A stretch of DNA of 64,000 bases from DASRVA01 sp050732935 (lineage in GTDB: Bacteria > Gemmatimonadota > Gemmatimonadetes > JACCXV01 > JAHWKZ01): contig JBOHRW010000137.1 of NCBI GenBank assembly GCA_050732935.1, positions 15,269-79,268 of the forward strand, read 5' to 3'. A program made the translations under genes and the position numbers. The notes under the pieces were generated by a model. That model was given only the letters and a program-made list of their open reading frames with translations. It searched no databases and was not told where the DNA came from. Every line of letters begins with the position of its first letter. Position 1 is the stretch's first letter. Shown in pieces: positions 10,255 through 18,775 of the stretch.

Positions 10255-12759
10255 TTGGCTGAAGAGGATCGCAGAAAGGCCGAACCGGAGGAGATCGAGA
10301 CCGGGGGCGGCGAGACCTCGGGGGCCGCCTCGATCACAGAGCCGGGCGCTACCCCGGAGACGGTCGTGGATCTCACGTCGATCCCGGATCGTCTGCCCGT
10401 GCTGCCGCTGCGGGACGGAGTCCTCTATCCCTACACCGTCGTACCGCTGGCTTTGGCCGAGCCACCGCTCGTCTCCGCCGTAGACGCGGCGATGCGTGGC
10501 CAGCGCATGGTGGGCGTGGTGGCTCTCAAGAACCCGGTCCAGGAGGGTGGCGTTCCCAGTCGCGAGGATCTCCACGACGTCGGAACCGTGGCCGTCATCC
10601 ATCGCATGGTGAAGTCGGCGCAAGCCGTCCGCGTGCTCCTCCAGGGGATCGCACGCTTCCGTCTCGTTTCCCTCGAGCAGGAGGATCCCCACCTCGAGGC
10701 CCGCATTCTGGTCCTGCCCGACGAGAAGGGGGAGCTCACCGAGCGTCAGGAGGCGCTCCTCAGGGAGGGCTACGAGCTTGCCGCGCGGGTGATCCAGGAG
10801 TCGAGCTTCCTGCCCGACGAGCTCCAGGCGGCCGTGCGTCGGCTGGAGGACCCCAACCAGTTCGTCTACATGGTCGCCTCGATGATCCAGCTGGAGGACG
10901 ACACGCGGCAGCGCGTGCTGGCGAGCGACGATCCGGAGGAGAAGCTCGAGCTCGTTCTGGAGGCGCTGAGGCGGGAGTTCAACGTCCTCCGGATCGGCGG
11001 CGAGATCCGGAGCCAGGTGGACGAGGAGATCCAGAAGAGGCAGCGCGAGTACTACCTTCGCGAGCAGCTGAAGACGATCCGGGAGGAGCTCGGGGAAGGT
11101 CCCGACGAGGGGGCGGAGATCGAACGCCTGCGCAAGTGCCTGGTCGAGTCCAACGTGCCGGATCACGTCATGAAGGCCGCCGAGGAGCAGCTCGAACGGC
11201 TGGCCAACATTCCATCGGCGAGCCCGGAATACTCGGTCATCATCAACTATGTGGACTGGCTGTGCGACGTGCCGTGGACCCGCTCCACCGAGGACCGTCT
11301 CGACCTGGAGCACGCGCGGCAGGTCCTGGACGAGGACCACTACGATCTCAAGGAGGTCAAAGATCGTATTCTGGAATATCTTGCAGTGCTCAAGCTCAAG
11401 CATGACATGAAGGGACCGATTCTGTGCTTCGTCGGTCCGCCGGGGGTCGGGAAGACATCGCTGGGCCGGTCCATCGCCCGAGCCCTGGGGCGCGAGTTCG
11501 TGCGCATGTCGCTGGGTGGGATGCGCGACGAGGCCGAGATCCGGGGTCATCGCCGGACCTATATCGGGGCCATGCCGGGCCGGATCGTCCAGTCGCTGAA
11601 GCGGGTCGCCGTCAACAATCCCGTGTTCATGCTCGACGAGATCGACAAGGTCGGAGCGGACTTCCGCGGCGATCCGTCCAGCGCGCTCCTGGAGGTGCTG
11701 GATCCCGAGCAGAACGACACCTTCAACGACCACTACCTGGATCTGCCGCTGGACCTCTCCAACGTGATGTTCATCGCCACCGCCAATGTCCTGGAGACGA
11801 TCCAGCCCGCGCTCCTGGACCGGATGGAGACGATCCGTCTCCCCGGCTACACGGACCGCGAGAAGGTCCACATCGCCCGCGAGCACCTGATCCCGAAGCA
11901 GCTCGCTGAGAACGGCCTCGACCCGGATGGGCTCGAGATCACCGATGCCGCCCTCGAGCGGATCATCAACGGCTACACCCGCGAGGCCGGCGTGCGGAGC
12001 CTGGAGCGCGAGATCGCCAAGATCTGCCGCAAGGTGGCCTCCCGCGTGGCGACCGGCGAAACCGGTCGGGCCCTGGTCGACGCCGATGATGTGATCGAGT
12101 TCCTGGGGCCACGCAAGGCGTACCACGAGATCGCACGCCGGACCGCCCAGCCGGGCGTGGCCACGGCGCTGGCCTGGACGCCCGCCGGGGGAGAGATCCT
12201 GTTCGTCGAGGCGACCACGATGCCGGGGAGCAAGGGGTTCGTCCTCACCGGCCAGCTCGGGGAGGTGATGCAGGAGTCCGCGCGGGCCGCGCTGGGGTAC
12301 GTTCGGAGCCACGCCGCCGAGCTCGACGTCCCCGCGGACTTCTTCGAGAAGGTCGACATCCACCTGCACGTCCCCGCTGGGGCGACCCCCAAGGACGGTC
12401 CTTCCGCGGGGGTCACGATGGCGGCGGCGCTGGCCAGCGCGCTGACGGGGCGGCCCGTTCGTCCGGAAGTGGCGATGACCGGAGAGATCACGCTGACGGG
12501 CCAGGTCCTGCCGGTAGGCGGGATCAAGGAGAAGCTGGTGGCGGCCCGCCGCTCGGAGATCGGCGCGGTCGTTCTACCGGAACGCAACCGCGAGCACGTC
12601 CAGGAGATCGAGCCCGAGCTCCTGGAGGGGCTGCGCTTCGTCTACGCCGATACGATCGGCGACGTGCTGGGGGCCGTGCTGACGGATCCCACGGGTTCGG
12701 CGACGGAGACCCGGAAAAGGACCGCGGAGCGGGAGGAGACCGCCGACGTCATCACCTGA
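10255..12759 (+). CDS. lon: ATP-dependent Lon protease
   Basis: Cytosolic AAA+ serine protease for damaged and regulatory proteins. An N-terminal LON domain starts at [16 protein letters not shown]. The AAA+ module has Walker [10 protein letters not shown] (about 391-399), Walker [10 protein letters not shown] and the [13 protein letters not shown] sensor-2 helix. The protease domain has the Ser-Lys dyad at PKDGPSAG (Ser717) and GGIKEK (Lys760). TTG 10255 is preferred over the in-frame ATG 10153 because gggaggag lies 5 bp upstream of the TTG and the extra Arg-rich residues have no counterpart in Lon. Total 834 residues. The trailing C-terminus is polar. Confidence 0.97.
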   Translation: MAEEDRRKAEPEEIETGGGETSGAASITEPGATPETVVDLTSIPDRLPVLPLRDGVLYPYTVVPLALAEPPLVSAVDAAMRGQRMVGVVALKNPVQEGGVPSREDLHDVGTVAVIHRMVKSAQAVRVLLQGIARFRLVSLEQEDPHLEARILVLPDEKGELTERQEALLREGYELAARVIQESSFLPDELQAAVRRLEDPNQFVYMVASMIQLEDDTRQRVLASDDPEEKLELVLEALRREFNVLRIGGEIRSQVDEEIQKRQREYYLREQLKTIREELGEGPDEGAEIERLRKCLVESNVPDHVMKAAEEQLERLANIPSASPEYSVIINYVDWLCDVPWTRSTEDRLDLEHARQVLDEDHYDLKEVKDRILEYLAVLKLKHDMKGPILCFVGPPGVGKTSLGRSIARALGREFVRMSLGGMRDEAEIRGHRRTYIGAMPGRIVQSLKRVAVNNPVFMLDEIDKVGADFRGDPSSALLEVLDPEQNDTFNDHYLDLPLDLSNVMFIATANVLETIQPALLDRMETIRLPGYTDREKVHIAREHLIPKQLAENGLDPDGLEITDAALERIINGYTREAGVRSLEREIAKICRKVASRVATGETGRALVDADDVIEFLGPRKAYHEIARRTAQPGVATALAWTPAGGEILFVEATTMPGSKGFVLTGQLGEVMQESARAALGYVRSHAAELDVPADFFEKVDIHLHVPAGATPKDGPSAGVTMAAALASALTGRPVRPEVAMTGEITLTGQVLPVGGIKEKLVAARRSEIGAVVLPERNREHVQEIEPELLEGLRFVYADTIGDVLGAVLTDPTGSATETRKRTAEREETADVIT

Positions 12760-12805
12760 CCGGCGGACCCGATGGTCGGGAGCAGTAAGCGCGGCGAGAC
12801 GATCG

Positions 12806-12889
12806 TGCCGGGGGCGGGGCTCGAACCCGCACGGGCTTTCGCCCACAGGATTTTAAGTCCCGCGCGTCTACCAGTTCCGCCACCCCGGC
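12806..12889 (-). tRNA. tRNA-Leu (anticodon UAA)
   Basis: Read on the minus strand, an 84-nt class II tRNA: acceptor GCCGGGG pairs with CCCCGGC, the D arm contains GGTAGACGC, and the anticodon stem CGGGA/TCCTG encloses CTTAAAA, giving UAA. The long variable arm TGTGGGCGAAAGCCCGT is typical of Leu. The T arm CGGGTTCGAGCCCCG is intact. The 3' CCA is not encoded, unlike the Cys and Gly tRNAs here. A TATGTT hexamer ends 7 bp upstream of the 5' end and may be its -10. Confidence 0.97.
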
Positions 12890-13204
12890 GACCACCAACA
12901 TAGCACCCGCTCCCCGGCGGTGCCGATGGCTGCCGTGGGAATCGAGTGGAACCTGGAGCCGGCTCCATGGTACATGGGCATCAGGCCGGCGGCTGGCTCG
13001 GCTCTTGCACCACTTGGCTATTGCGAACCTCCGGTCCGGCAGGGTATTTTTGAAAGCAGCAGGAACTCGATCTGGCGACCCCCGAGATCGGGTGCGTGTA
13101 CGCCACGAGGCGGCGCCGACCGGCGCTCCACGGAACGTGCCCAGGCCGCGCACCGGCTCGACCTTGGATATGACCGGCTGAACGCGGCTTCGGGTCCGAC
13201 ACGC
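12890..13204. other. Intergenic region between divergent tRNA-Leu and sugar transferase gene
   Basis: This 315-bp stretch has no convincing gene. The frame of the downstream transferase is open back to 12920, but that part has no hydrophobic or conserved character. It probably holds the tRNA-Leu promoter (TATGTT on the minus strand at 12897-12902) and a weak + strand promoter at 13021-13050. Nothing else is recognised. Confidence 0.5.
13021..13050 (+). promoter_or_regulatory. Weak candidate promoter for the sugar transferase gene
   Basis: TTGCGA (13021-13026), 18-bp spacer, TATTTT (13045-13050), each matching 4 of 6 consensus positions in an otherwise GC-rich region. It would leave a leader of about 150 nt before ATG 13205. 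Confidence 0.28.
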
Positions 13205-15220
13205 ATGATCACAAGGTCCCCCCTTCCCCAGGAGTCCCCCGCTCCAGCGCATCTCCAGCGTCGGGCCGACCGGAAGCTCATGCTCGTGCTCCGCGGACTG
13301 CTCGACTTCTTCGCCGTCCTGCTCGCGTTCTGGACGAGCTTTCTCCTTCGCGCGTGGGTCGAGTCGCTGGGATGGCTGGACTCCATCGTGCTGGATCCCA
13401 CACCCTACATCAACCTGGGGATCCTCTACGGCCTGCTGGTCGTGGTCGTGTTCTGGAGGATGGACCTCTACAAGGATCGCGCCAGCATCCTCAACCTTCA
13501 CGAGCTGGCGCAGGCACTGAAGGGCGTGCTTCTGGCCGCCGCGCTCTTCATGGCCCTGGTGTTTCTCGCCCAGCTCATCCCCTTCTCCCGGTTCGTGGCG
13601 TTCGCGGGCTTTTTCTTCGCCATGCTCTACGTGCTGCTCGAGAGGCGTCTGTTCTCGGCATTCGCGCGCGGGCTGGGCCTGAGCCGGCGGGCCGGCCGGC
13701 GCAAGGTCCTGATCTACGGGAGCGGGGAGACCGGCCGGCTGCTTATGAAGAAGCTCGTGCAGGCGCCCCACAAGGCATGCACGGTTATCGGCTTCCTGGA
13801 CGATTTCGCCCCGCGCGGGACGCCGATCGACTGCCGCATGGACCAGACCACGATGGAGGTCTACGAGGCGCGCGTGCTGGGTCGGCTGCAGGACCTGAGG
13901 GAGATCGCGCGCGAGAGGAGGGTCGACGAGCTCCTGGTCACCGTCTCGCTCACCAACGCGGAGCGCCATCACGAACTGCTGCAGCTCGCAGCCGAGGCGG
14001 AGGTCGAGGTCGGGGTTGTACCGCGCTTCGGCGAGATCCGCGCCGATCAGCTCGAGGTCGAGGATCTGAGCGCGATCACCCTCCTGCGCCCGCGCCCGGT
14101 TCGCACACGCCGCCTCTATTCGGCCGCCAAACGGGTCGTCGACCTGGTGGTCGCGGCGGGTCTCACGATCGTGAGCCTGCCCGTCTGGGTCCTTGCCGGG
14201 ATCGGGATCCGGCTCGAATCGGGAGCGCCTGTCCTGTTCCGGCAGATGCGGGTCGGCAAGGACGGGCAACCTTTCGAAATGCTCAAGTTCCGGACGATGC
14301 GGAAGGACAGCAATCCGTACGAGAGCTCGCCGATCGGCGATACGATCGATCCGCGGATCACCCGGGTGGGTCGAATCCTGCGGATGGCCGGGCTGGACGA
14401 GCTCCCGCAGCTCGTGAACGTCTTCCGGGGCGAGATGAGCATCGTCGGGCCGAGGCCCGAAATGCCTTTTATCGTGGAGAAGTACACCGCGCTCGAGCGA
14501 CAGCGGCTCCAGGCCAAGCCGGGCATCACCGGGATCTGGCAGCTCAGCTCGGACCGTCACGCGGAGATCCACGAGAACCTCGAGTACGACCTCTACTACA
14601 TTCAGCACCGGTCTATCCTGCTGGACTTCCTGATCATGCTGGAAACCGTCTTCTTCACGATCGGTCTCGCCACCAAGCTCCGCCGGCGCGAGGTCACCCA
14701 CGAGGACGGATCCGGAGTCGTCATCCGTCCCTGGCGTCCATCGGACGTCGCGCGACGGCGGGAGGGATACGTCCTCGTCGCTCTGGATCAGCGCTGGACG
14801 GGCCTGCCACCCGAGAGCTGGGTGACCTGCACGTCGATCGTGGACACCTTGCTGGGCCACGGTCAGGTCAAGTTCCTGGTCGCGCCGGACAACGTGACGG
14901 CTTTCGACTCGCTGCTCACCCGTCCCCTCGCGGGTGAGACGAACGGCGACCGGGCGGCGACCGAGTACGTCCCCTACACCGGCCGGTCCGAGCTGCGCGC
15001 GCTGACCCTGGGATCGCGCCTCGTCGTTACCGATCTGGAGCACGTGCGGCGCTGGGCCACGGAGAGGAGCGTGGACCTGGTCTGGGTCCACGGCAGCGAG
15101 CTGCGCTGGTCGAGCGGTCCCGCGGCTCCCGACGGCATCCTCGCCGATTTGGCCGAGCGGCTGGCGATCGAGCCCGTCGTCGCCGTCCCTGCCGCGACCG
15201 GAGCGACTGCGGTCGACTGA
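13205..15220 (+). CDS. Membrane polyprenyl-phosphate sugar-1-phosphate transferase with C-terminal extension
   Basis: Priming enzyme of surface glycan synthesis that loads a sugar phosphate on the lipid carrier at the inner membrane. Four hydrophobic N-terminal segments (about 25-140) precede a Rossmann-like domain (KVLIYGSGETGRLLMKKL). The catalytic domain follows, with KRVVDLVVA, LFRQMRVGKDGQPF, MLKFRTM, DELPQLVNVFRGEMSIVGPR and KPGITGIWQ. About 173 further residues after LRRREVTHEDG (499-671) match nothing I recognise. ATG 13205 is the first start before the conserved part. No other glycan genes are nearby, so the product sugar is unknown. Confidence 0.88.
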   Translation: MITRSPLPQESPAPAHLQRRADRKLMLVLRGLLDFFAVLLAFWTSFLLRAWVESLGWLDSIVLDPTPYINLGILYGLLVVVVFWRMDLYKDRASILNLHELAQALKGVLLAAALFMALVFLAQLIPFSRFVAFAGFFFAMLYVLLERRLFSAFARGLGLSRRAGRRKVLIYGSGETGRLLMKKLVQAPHKACTVIGFLDDFAPRGTPIDCRMDQTTMEVYEARVLGRLQDLREIARERRVDELLVTVSLTNAERHHELLQLAAEAEVEVGVVPRFGEIRADQLEVEDLSAITLLRPRPVRTRRLYSAAKRVVDLVVAAGLTIVSLPVWVLAGIGIRLESGAPVLFRQMRVGKDGQPFEMLKFRTMRKDSNPYESSPIGDTIDPRITRVGRILRMAGLDELPQLVNVFRGEMSIVGPRPEMPFIVEKYTALERQRLQAKPGITGIWQLSSDRHAEIHENLEYDLYYIQHRSILLDFLIMLETVFFTIGLATKLRRREVTHEDGSGVVIRPWRPSDVARRREGYVLVALDQRWTGLPPESWVTCTSIVDTLLGHGQVKFLVAPDNVTAFDSLLTRPLAGETNGDRAATEYVPYTGRSELRALTLGSRLVVTDLEHVRRWATERSVDLVWVHGSELRWSSGPAAPDGILADLAERLAIEPVVAVPAATGATAVD

Positions 15221-15238
15221 GGAGCGCTCGCACCCCGT

Positions 15239-15254
15239 GCGCCCGCTCGGGCGC
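15239..15254 (+). terminator. GC hairpin after sugar transferase gene
   Basis: GCGCCC, loop GCTC, GGGCGC: a 6-bp perfect stem 19 bp after the transferase stop. There is no T-run, so it could be a weak terminator or an RNA 3'-end stabiliser. Confidence 0.3.
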
Positions 15255-15274
15255 TCGCGCTACCTTGCCTCGCA

Positions 15275-16222
15275 TTGCACGATCATGACGATGCCGTCAC
15301 GCGGCTTCCCGGCGGTGGGCTGAGGCGCGAGGGAGACCGGCGCCGACTGCGCACGGTCCTCGGGCTCACCTTCGCCTACGCCATCGCCGAGGTGGTCGGG
15401 GGGATGTGGACGCGGAGCCTGGCGCTGCTGGCCGATGCCGGGCACATGTTCACCGACGTGGCCTCGCTCGCCCTGGCGCTGGGGGCGCTGTGGGTGGCGC
15501 GACGCCCGGCCACCGTCCGCCACACCTACGCGTACGGTCGCGTGGAGATCCTGGCCGCGCTGCTGAACGGGCTCTTCATGTGGGCCATCGTCGCATGGAT
15601 CGGCTACGAGGCTGTGGAGCGACTGCGCGCGGCCCCCACTGTCCGAACCGGCCCCATGCTGGCGGTCGCCACAGGTGGCCTGGTCGTCAACGCCATCGCC
15701 TATGCGATTCTGCACCGCGGAGCCGAGGAGTGCGGACGGAGCCTGAACCTGCGCGGGGCCAGGATCCACGTGCTGGGTGACCTGCTCGGCTCGATCGGGG
15801 CCATGACCGCTGCGGTGGTCATCGGGCTCACGGGATGGGCGGCGGCGGATCCGGTGGCCAGCCTCCTCATCGGCGTCCTGATTCTTGTCTCCTCGTGGCG
15901 GATCGTACGTGACGCCGTCCACATCCTCCTCGAGGGCACGCCCCCCGGGCTCGACGTGGAAGACCTGATCGCGGCCATGTACGAGGCGGAGGGGGTCGCC
16001 GGTGTCCACGACCTGCACGTGTGGACGATCACCTCTGGCTATCCGGCCCTCTCGGCGCACGTCGTGTGCGATCACGAGGTCGCCCGAGACATGCTCCTGG
16101 CGCGTCTCAACCGCCTCCTCCGCGAGCGGTACGGGATCAACCACACGACCATCCAGTTCGAGACCGAGACCCCGCCGGAGCACTCGCGACCCATGGCGCG
16201 ACCCATCCAGACCCTGGAGTGA
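15275..16222 (+). CDS. Cation diffusion facilitator, zinc-type exporter
   Basis: Inner-membrane divalent-cation/proton antiporter of the CDF family, 315 residues with six predicted membrane spans and a cytoplasmic C-terminal ferredoxin-like domain (VHDLHVWTITSG). Both intramembrane metal motifs are HxxxD: HMFTD in TM2 and HVLGD in TM5, the pattern of Zn/Cd-transporting members such as ZitB. The N-terminus opens with a His/Asp run (HDHDD). The start is TTG 15275, since no ATG or GTG precedes the conserved region. A TACCTT hexamer ends 9 bp upstream. The next CDF gene overlaps its stop as GTGA. Confidence 0.92.
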   Translation: MHDHDDAVTRLPGGGLRREGDRRRLRTVLGLTFAYAIAEVVGGMWTRSLALLADAGHMFTDVASLALALGALWVARRPATVRHTYAYGRVEILAALLNGLFMWAIVAWIGYEAVERLRAAPTVRTGPMLAVATGGLVVNAIAYAILHRGAEECGRSLNLRGARIHVLGDLLGSIGAMTAAVVIGLTGWAAADPVASLLIGVLILVSSWRIVRDAVHILLEGTPPGLDVEDLIAAMYEAEGVAGVHDLHVWTITSGYPALSAHVVCDHEVARDMLLARLNRLLRERYGINHTTIQFETETPPEHSRPMARPIQTLE

Positions 16223-17625
16223 AGACCGCCGCGGATCGGGCCGCGAGTCGGGCTACCGGTGTCGGGATCGCGGGCAACGGCCTGTTGTTCGCGATCAAGG
16301 CCGCGGCGGGGATCGCGACGGGCTCGATCGCACTCGTGTCGGACGCCCTCAACTCGCTCGTCGACGTGGCGGCATCGGTGGGGATCGCCTACTCCGTTTC
16401 GGTCGCTCGTCGCGCTCCCGATCAGGACCATCCCTTCGGGCACCAGCGGGCCGAGCCGCTGGCGGCGCTGGGCGTGGCGATCTTCACCGCGATTCTGGGA
16501 ATCTCAGTGGCGCGGGCAGCGGTGGAGCGCCTGATCGGGGGAGTGGAGCCGATCCGGGCTCCGGGGTGGGCCGTCGCGGCGCTGCTGCTCTCGATGGTCG
16601 GAAACCTCGTCCTGGCGCGCTACCTGCACCGCCGCGGAGAGTCCCTGGACAGCCCGGCGATTCTGGCCAACGCGATCGAGAGCGAGAACGACATCTGGAC
16701 CTCGCTGGCCGCCCTCGTCGGTGTCGCAGGAGCGGCGCTCGGCGCGCCGGCGGTGGACGCCATCGCCGGGGCCGTCGTCGGCGTCTGGATCATCGTGGTC
16801 GGCTACCGGTTCGGACGCCGCAACATCGATTACCTGATGGGGGCCAGTCCGGATCCCAGGCTTCTCTCGGAGATTCGCGAAGGAGCGGTCGACGTGGGCG
16901 GAGTGAAGGGCGTGCACGATGTGCGGGCCCACTATGTGGGACATCATGTGCACGTGGAGCTGCACGTCGAGGTGGACGAGGAGATGCGGACCCGTCAGTC
17001 GCACGATATCGGTGGGGCGGTGCGCCACGCGATCGAGCGACTCCCCGAGATCGACCGCGCCTTTGTGCACGTGGATCCCATCCTCGACTCGACGCGGGTG
17101 ATCGAAACGCTGGCGGTGAACGAACGGCTGGCGAGCCGGATCTATTCGGAGCTGGCACGGGCGAGCGTCGATCGACCGATCCTCGGCGCCGTCTGGGAGC
17201 TGCTGGCCACCCGCGCCCTCGCGCGGGCCGAGCGGTTGGAGGTGGTTCGCCGCCTGAAAGGAGCGGGATGGCACTTCAGGGACGCCGAACTGCCGGCTGC
17301 GCGGCTGGAGCGACGCGGCGATCGACTGACGAGCCTTGCCGAGAGAGTGACCCGCGCGCCGATCCAGCCGGCCGAGGCGGTGGAGATCGCCCTCGAGATC
17401 GAGGACGTTCAGGCGGATGGCGACTACGCCGCCGCCACGACACCGCTGGATGCGACCCTCGCGGATTCGGTGGAACGGTCCAGCCCCCCTCCTCCACGAG
17501 CCGGGCTCGTCGCCGAGCGCTTGAGGGCGGCCCGCAGCGCCGAGACCGACCCGCGGACCAGGACCCGGCTGGACGAGCTGGCCGACCGCATCGGGGAGGA
17601 TCGTGTCGAACCTCGGAGAGCTTGA
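16219..17625 (+). CDS. Cation diffusion facilitator with non-zinc-type metal site and C-terminal extension
   Basis: Second CDF exporter, coupled to the first by a GTGA overlap. Residues 1-290 form six spans plus the cytoplasmic domain (GVHDVRAHYVGHHVHVELHVEV). The intramembrane motifs are NSLVD in TM2 and ESEND in TM5, i.e. NxxxD/ExxxD instead of HxxxD. NxxxD in TM2 is known from Mn-transporting CDFs, so Mn or Fe export is my inference. About 174 residues follow (295-468), predicted helical, of unknown function, ending in an Arg/Glu-rich tail. GTG 16219 is chosen because upstream sequence is out-of-frame CDF1 coding. The stop lies inside the TTGACA of the next promoter. Confidence 0.88.
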   Translation: MKTAADRAASRATGVGIAGNGLLFAIKAAAGIATGSIALVSDALNSLVDVAASVGIAYSVSVARRAPDQDHPFGHQRAEPLAALGVAIFTAILGISVARAAVERLIGGVEPIRAPGWAVAALLLSMVGNLVLARYLHRRGESLDSPAILANAIESENDIWTSLAALVGVAGAALGAPAVDAIAGAVVGVWIIVVGYRFGRRNIDYLMGASPDPRLLSEIREGAVDVGGVKGVHDVRAHYVGHHVHVELHVEVDEEMRTRQSHDIGGAVRHAIERLPEIDRAFVHVDPILDSTRVIETLAVNERLASRIYSELARASVDRPILGAVWELLATRALARAERLEVVRRLKGAGWHFRDAELPAARLERRGDRLTSLAERVTRAPIQPAEAVEIALEIEDVQADGDYAAATTPLDATLADSVERSSPPPPRAGLVAERLRAARSAETDPRTRTRLDELADRIGEDRVEPRRA

Positions 17626-17651
17626 CAGCCGGGCCCGTCACCACAGATATT
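17622..17651 (+). promoter_or_regulatory. Promoter of the multicopper oxidase-ZIP pair
   Basis: A perfect TTGACA -35 (17622-17627), 18-bp spacer, GATATT -10 (17646-17651). It overlaps the stop of the upstream CDF gene and abuts the palindrome at 17651-17664. The 17626-17707 gap is locally AT-richer than its surroundings. Confidence 0.6.
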
Positions 17652-17664
17652 TAGGCTAGTCTAA
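17651..17664. promoter_or_regulatory. DtxR/IdeR/MntR-like operator
   Basis: TTAGGCTAGTCTAA is one base away from the perfect palindrome TTAGGCTAGCCTAA, and resembles the half-site arrangement bound by DtxR-family iron/manganese repressors (TTAGGnTAnnCTAA). It begins at the end of the -10 element and covers the expected transcription start, an arrangement expected for repression when metal is replete. No DtxR-family regulator is encoded in this window, so binding is inferred from sequence alone. Confidence 0.6.
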
Positions 17665-17707
17665 TCCGTGACTTCGAAACCGGTGACCTGGTCCGAGCGG
17701 GGAATGT

Positions 17708-18775
17708 ATGTCGAACGAGCGCAACGAGCTGGATGAAAGAGAGGAGAACCGCTCCCGGGACGGATCAGCGCGGGGCCTCAGCCGCCGAACCCTGCTCAAG
17801 GGGGGGGCTCTGGCCGGTGTGGCCGCCGTCGGGGGTGCGGCGTTCTCGCAGGAGGGTCGCCGGGGAGGGCTTCTCGAGCCGCGCGTCGAAGTGCCGCATC
17901 TTCACGGTGTGGGCGGAACGGGTCCGATCGAGGACATCCGCCCCGGCGGCTTCGACCCCGGCGCGTTCGCGACCGAGTTCGAATACGGCAGGGTCAGCCG
18001 TCTGCCCGACGGGCGGACCCTTCGCGAGTACGAAGTGGTGGCGCTCGACCGCGAGATCGAGATCGCTCCCGGCGTCTGGTTCCCGGCCTGGACGTACAAC
18101 GGGCGCGTTCCGGGACCGACGATCCGCTGCACGGAAGGGGACCGGATCCGCGTGCGCTTCTACAACGCCAGTAGCCACGCCCATACGATGCACTTCCACG
18201 GGTTCCATCGGGCGGACATGGACGGTGTCTTCGAGGTCGTGGAGCCGGGCGGTCGCTTCGTCTACGAGTTCGACGCCGAGCCGTTCGGGCTCCACCTCTA
18301 CCATTGCCACACCACGCCCCTGAGACGCCACATCCACAAGGGCCTCTACGGCGTCTTCATCGTGGACCCCCCGGAGGGACGACCGCCGGCGCGTGAGTAC
18401 GTGTTGGTGATGAACGGCTTCGACACGAACTTCGACAACGAGAACGAGTTCTACGCGGTCAACACGGTGGCCTTCCATTACATGCGCCATCCGCTCGCGG
18501 CGGTGGTGGGGGAGAGGGTCCGGCTGTACGTCGTGAACCTCCTCGAGTTTGACCTGCTGAACTCGATCCACCTGCACGCCAACTTCTTCGACGTGTACCG
18601 TACCGGGACCCGGCTCGAGCCGGACGAGTTCACCGACACGCTGATGTTCTGTCAGGGCGAACGGCACGTCCTGGAGCTCGACTTCCGGTATCCCGGGAGG
18701 TTCATGTTCCATGCCCACCAGAGCGAGTTCGCCGAGCTGGGATGGATGGGATTCTTCGATGTCCGCGAAGCGTAG
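17708..18775 (+). CDS. Tat-exported two-domain multicopper oxidase
   Basis: A 355-residue cupredoxin oxidase, shorter than three-domain laccases. The N-terminus carries a Tat signal (LSRRTLLKGG followed by an alanine-rich hydrophobic stretch). Copper-ligand clusters: HTMHFHGFH (about 158-166), HLYHCHTTPLRRHIHKGL (about 196), SIHLHANFF (about 287) and FMFHAHQSEFAELGW (about 331). Only the first domain keeps the HCH cysteine of a type 1 site; the second has HAH and Glu where His is usual. This suggests a type 1 site in domain 1, with trinuclear ligands shared between subunits. The operator upstream and the ZIP gene, which overlaps its end, suggest metal-ion oxidation, but the substrate is not proven. 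Confidence 0.87.
   Translation: MSNERNELDEREENRSRDGSARGLSRRTLLKGGALAGVAAVGGAAFSQEGRRGGLLEPRVEVPHLHGVGGTGPIEDIRPGGFDPGAFATEFEYGRVSRLPDGRTLREYEVVALDREIEIAPGVWFPAWTYNGRVPGPTIRCTEGDRIRVRFYNASSHAHTMHFHGFHRADMDGVFEVVEPGGRFVYEFDAEPFGLHLYHCHTTPLRRHIHKGLYGVFIVDPPEGRPPAREYVLVMNGFDTNFDNENEFYAVNTVAFHYMRHPLAAVVGERVRLYVVNLLEFDLLNSIHLHANFFDVYRTGTRLEPDEFTDTLMFCQGERHVLELDFRYPGRFMFHAHQSEFAELGWMGFFDVREA

Noticed and set aside
12920..13204. An N-terminal extension of the sugar transferase from ATG 12920
   Set aside because: The 95 residues are Arg/Pro/Ala-rich without hydrophobic pattern or conservation; ATG 13205 precedes the first membrane segment.
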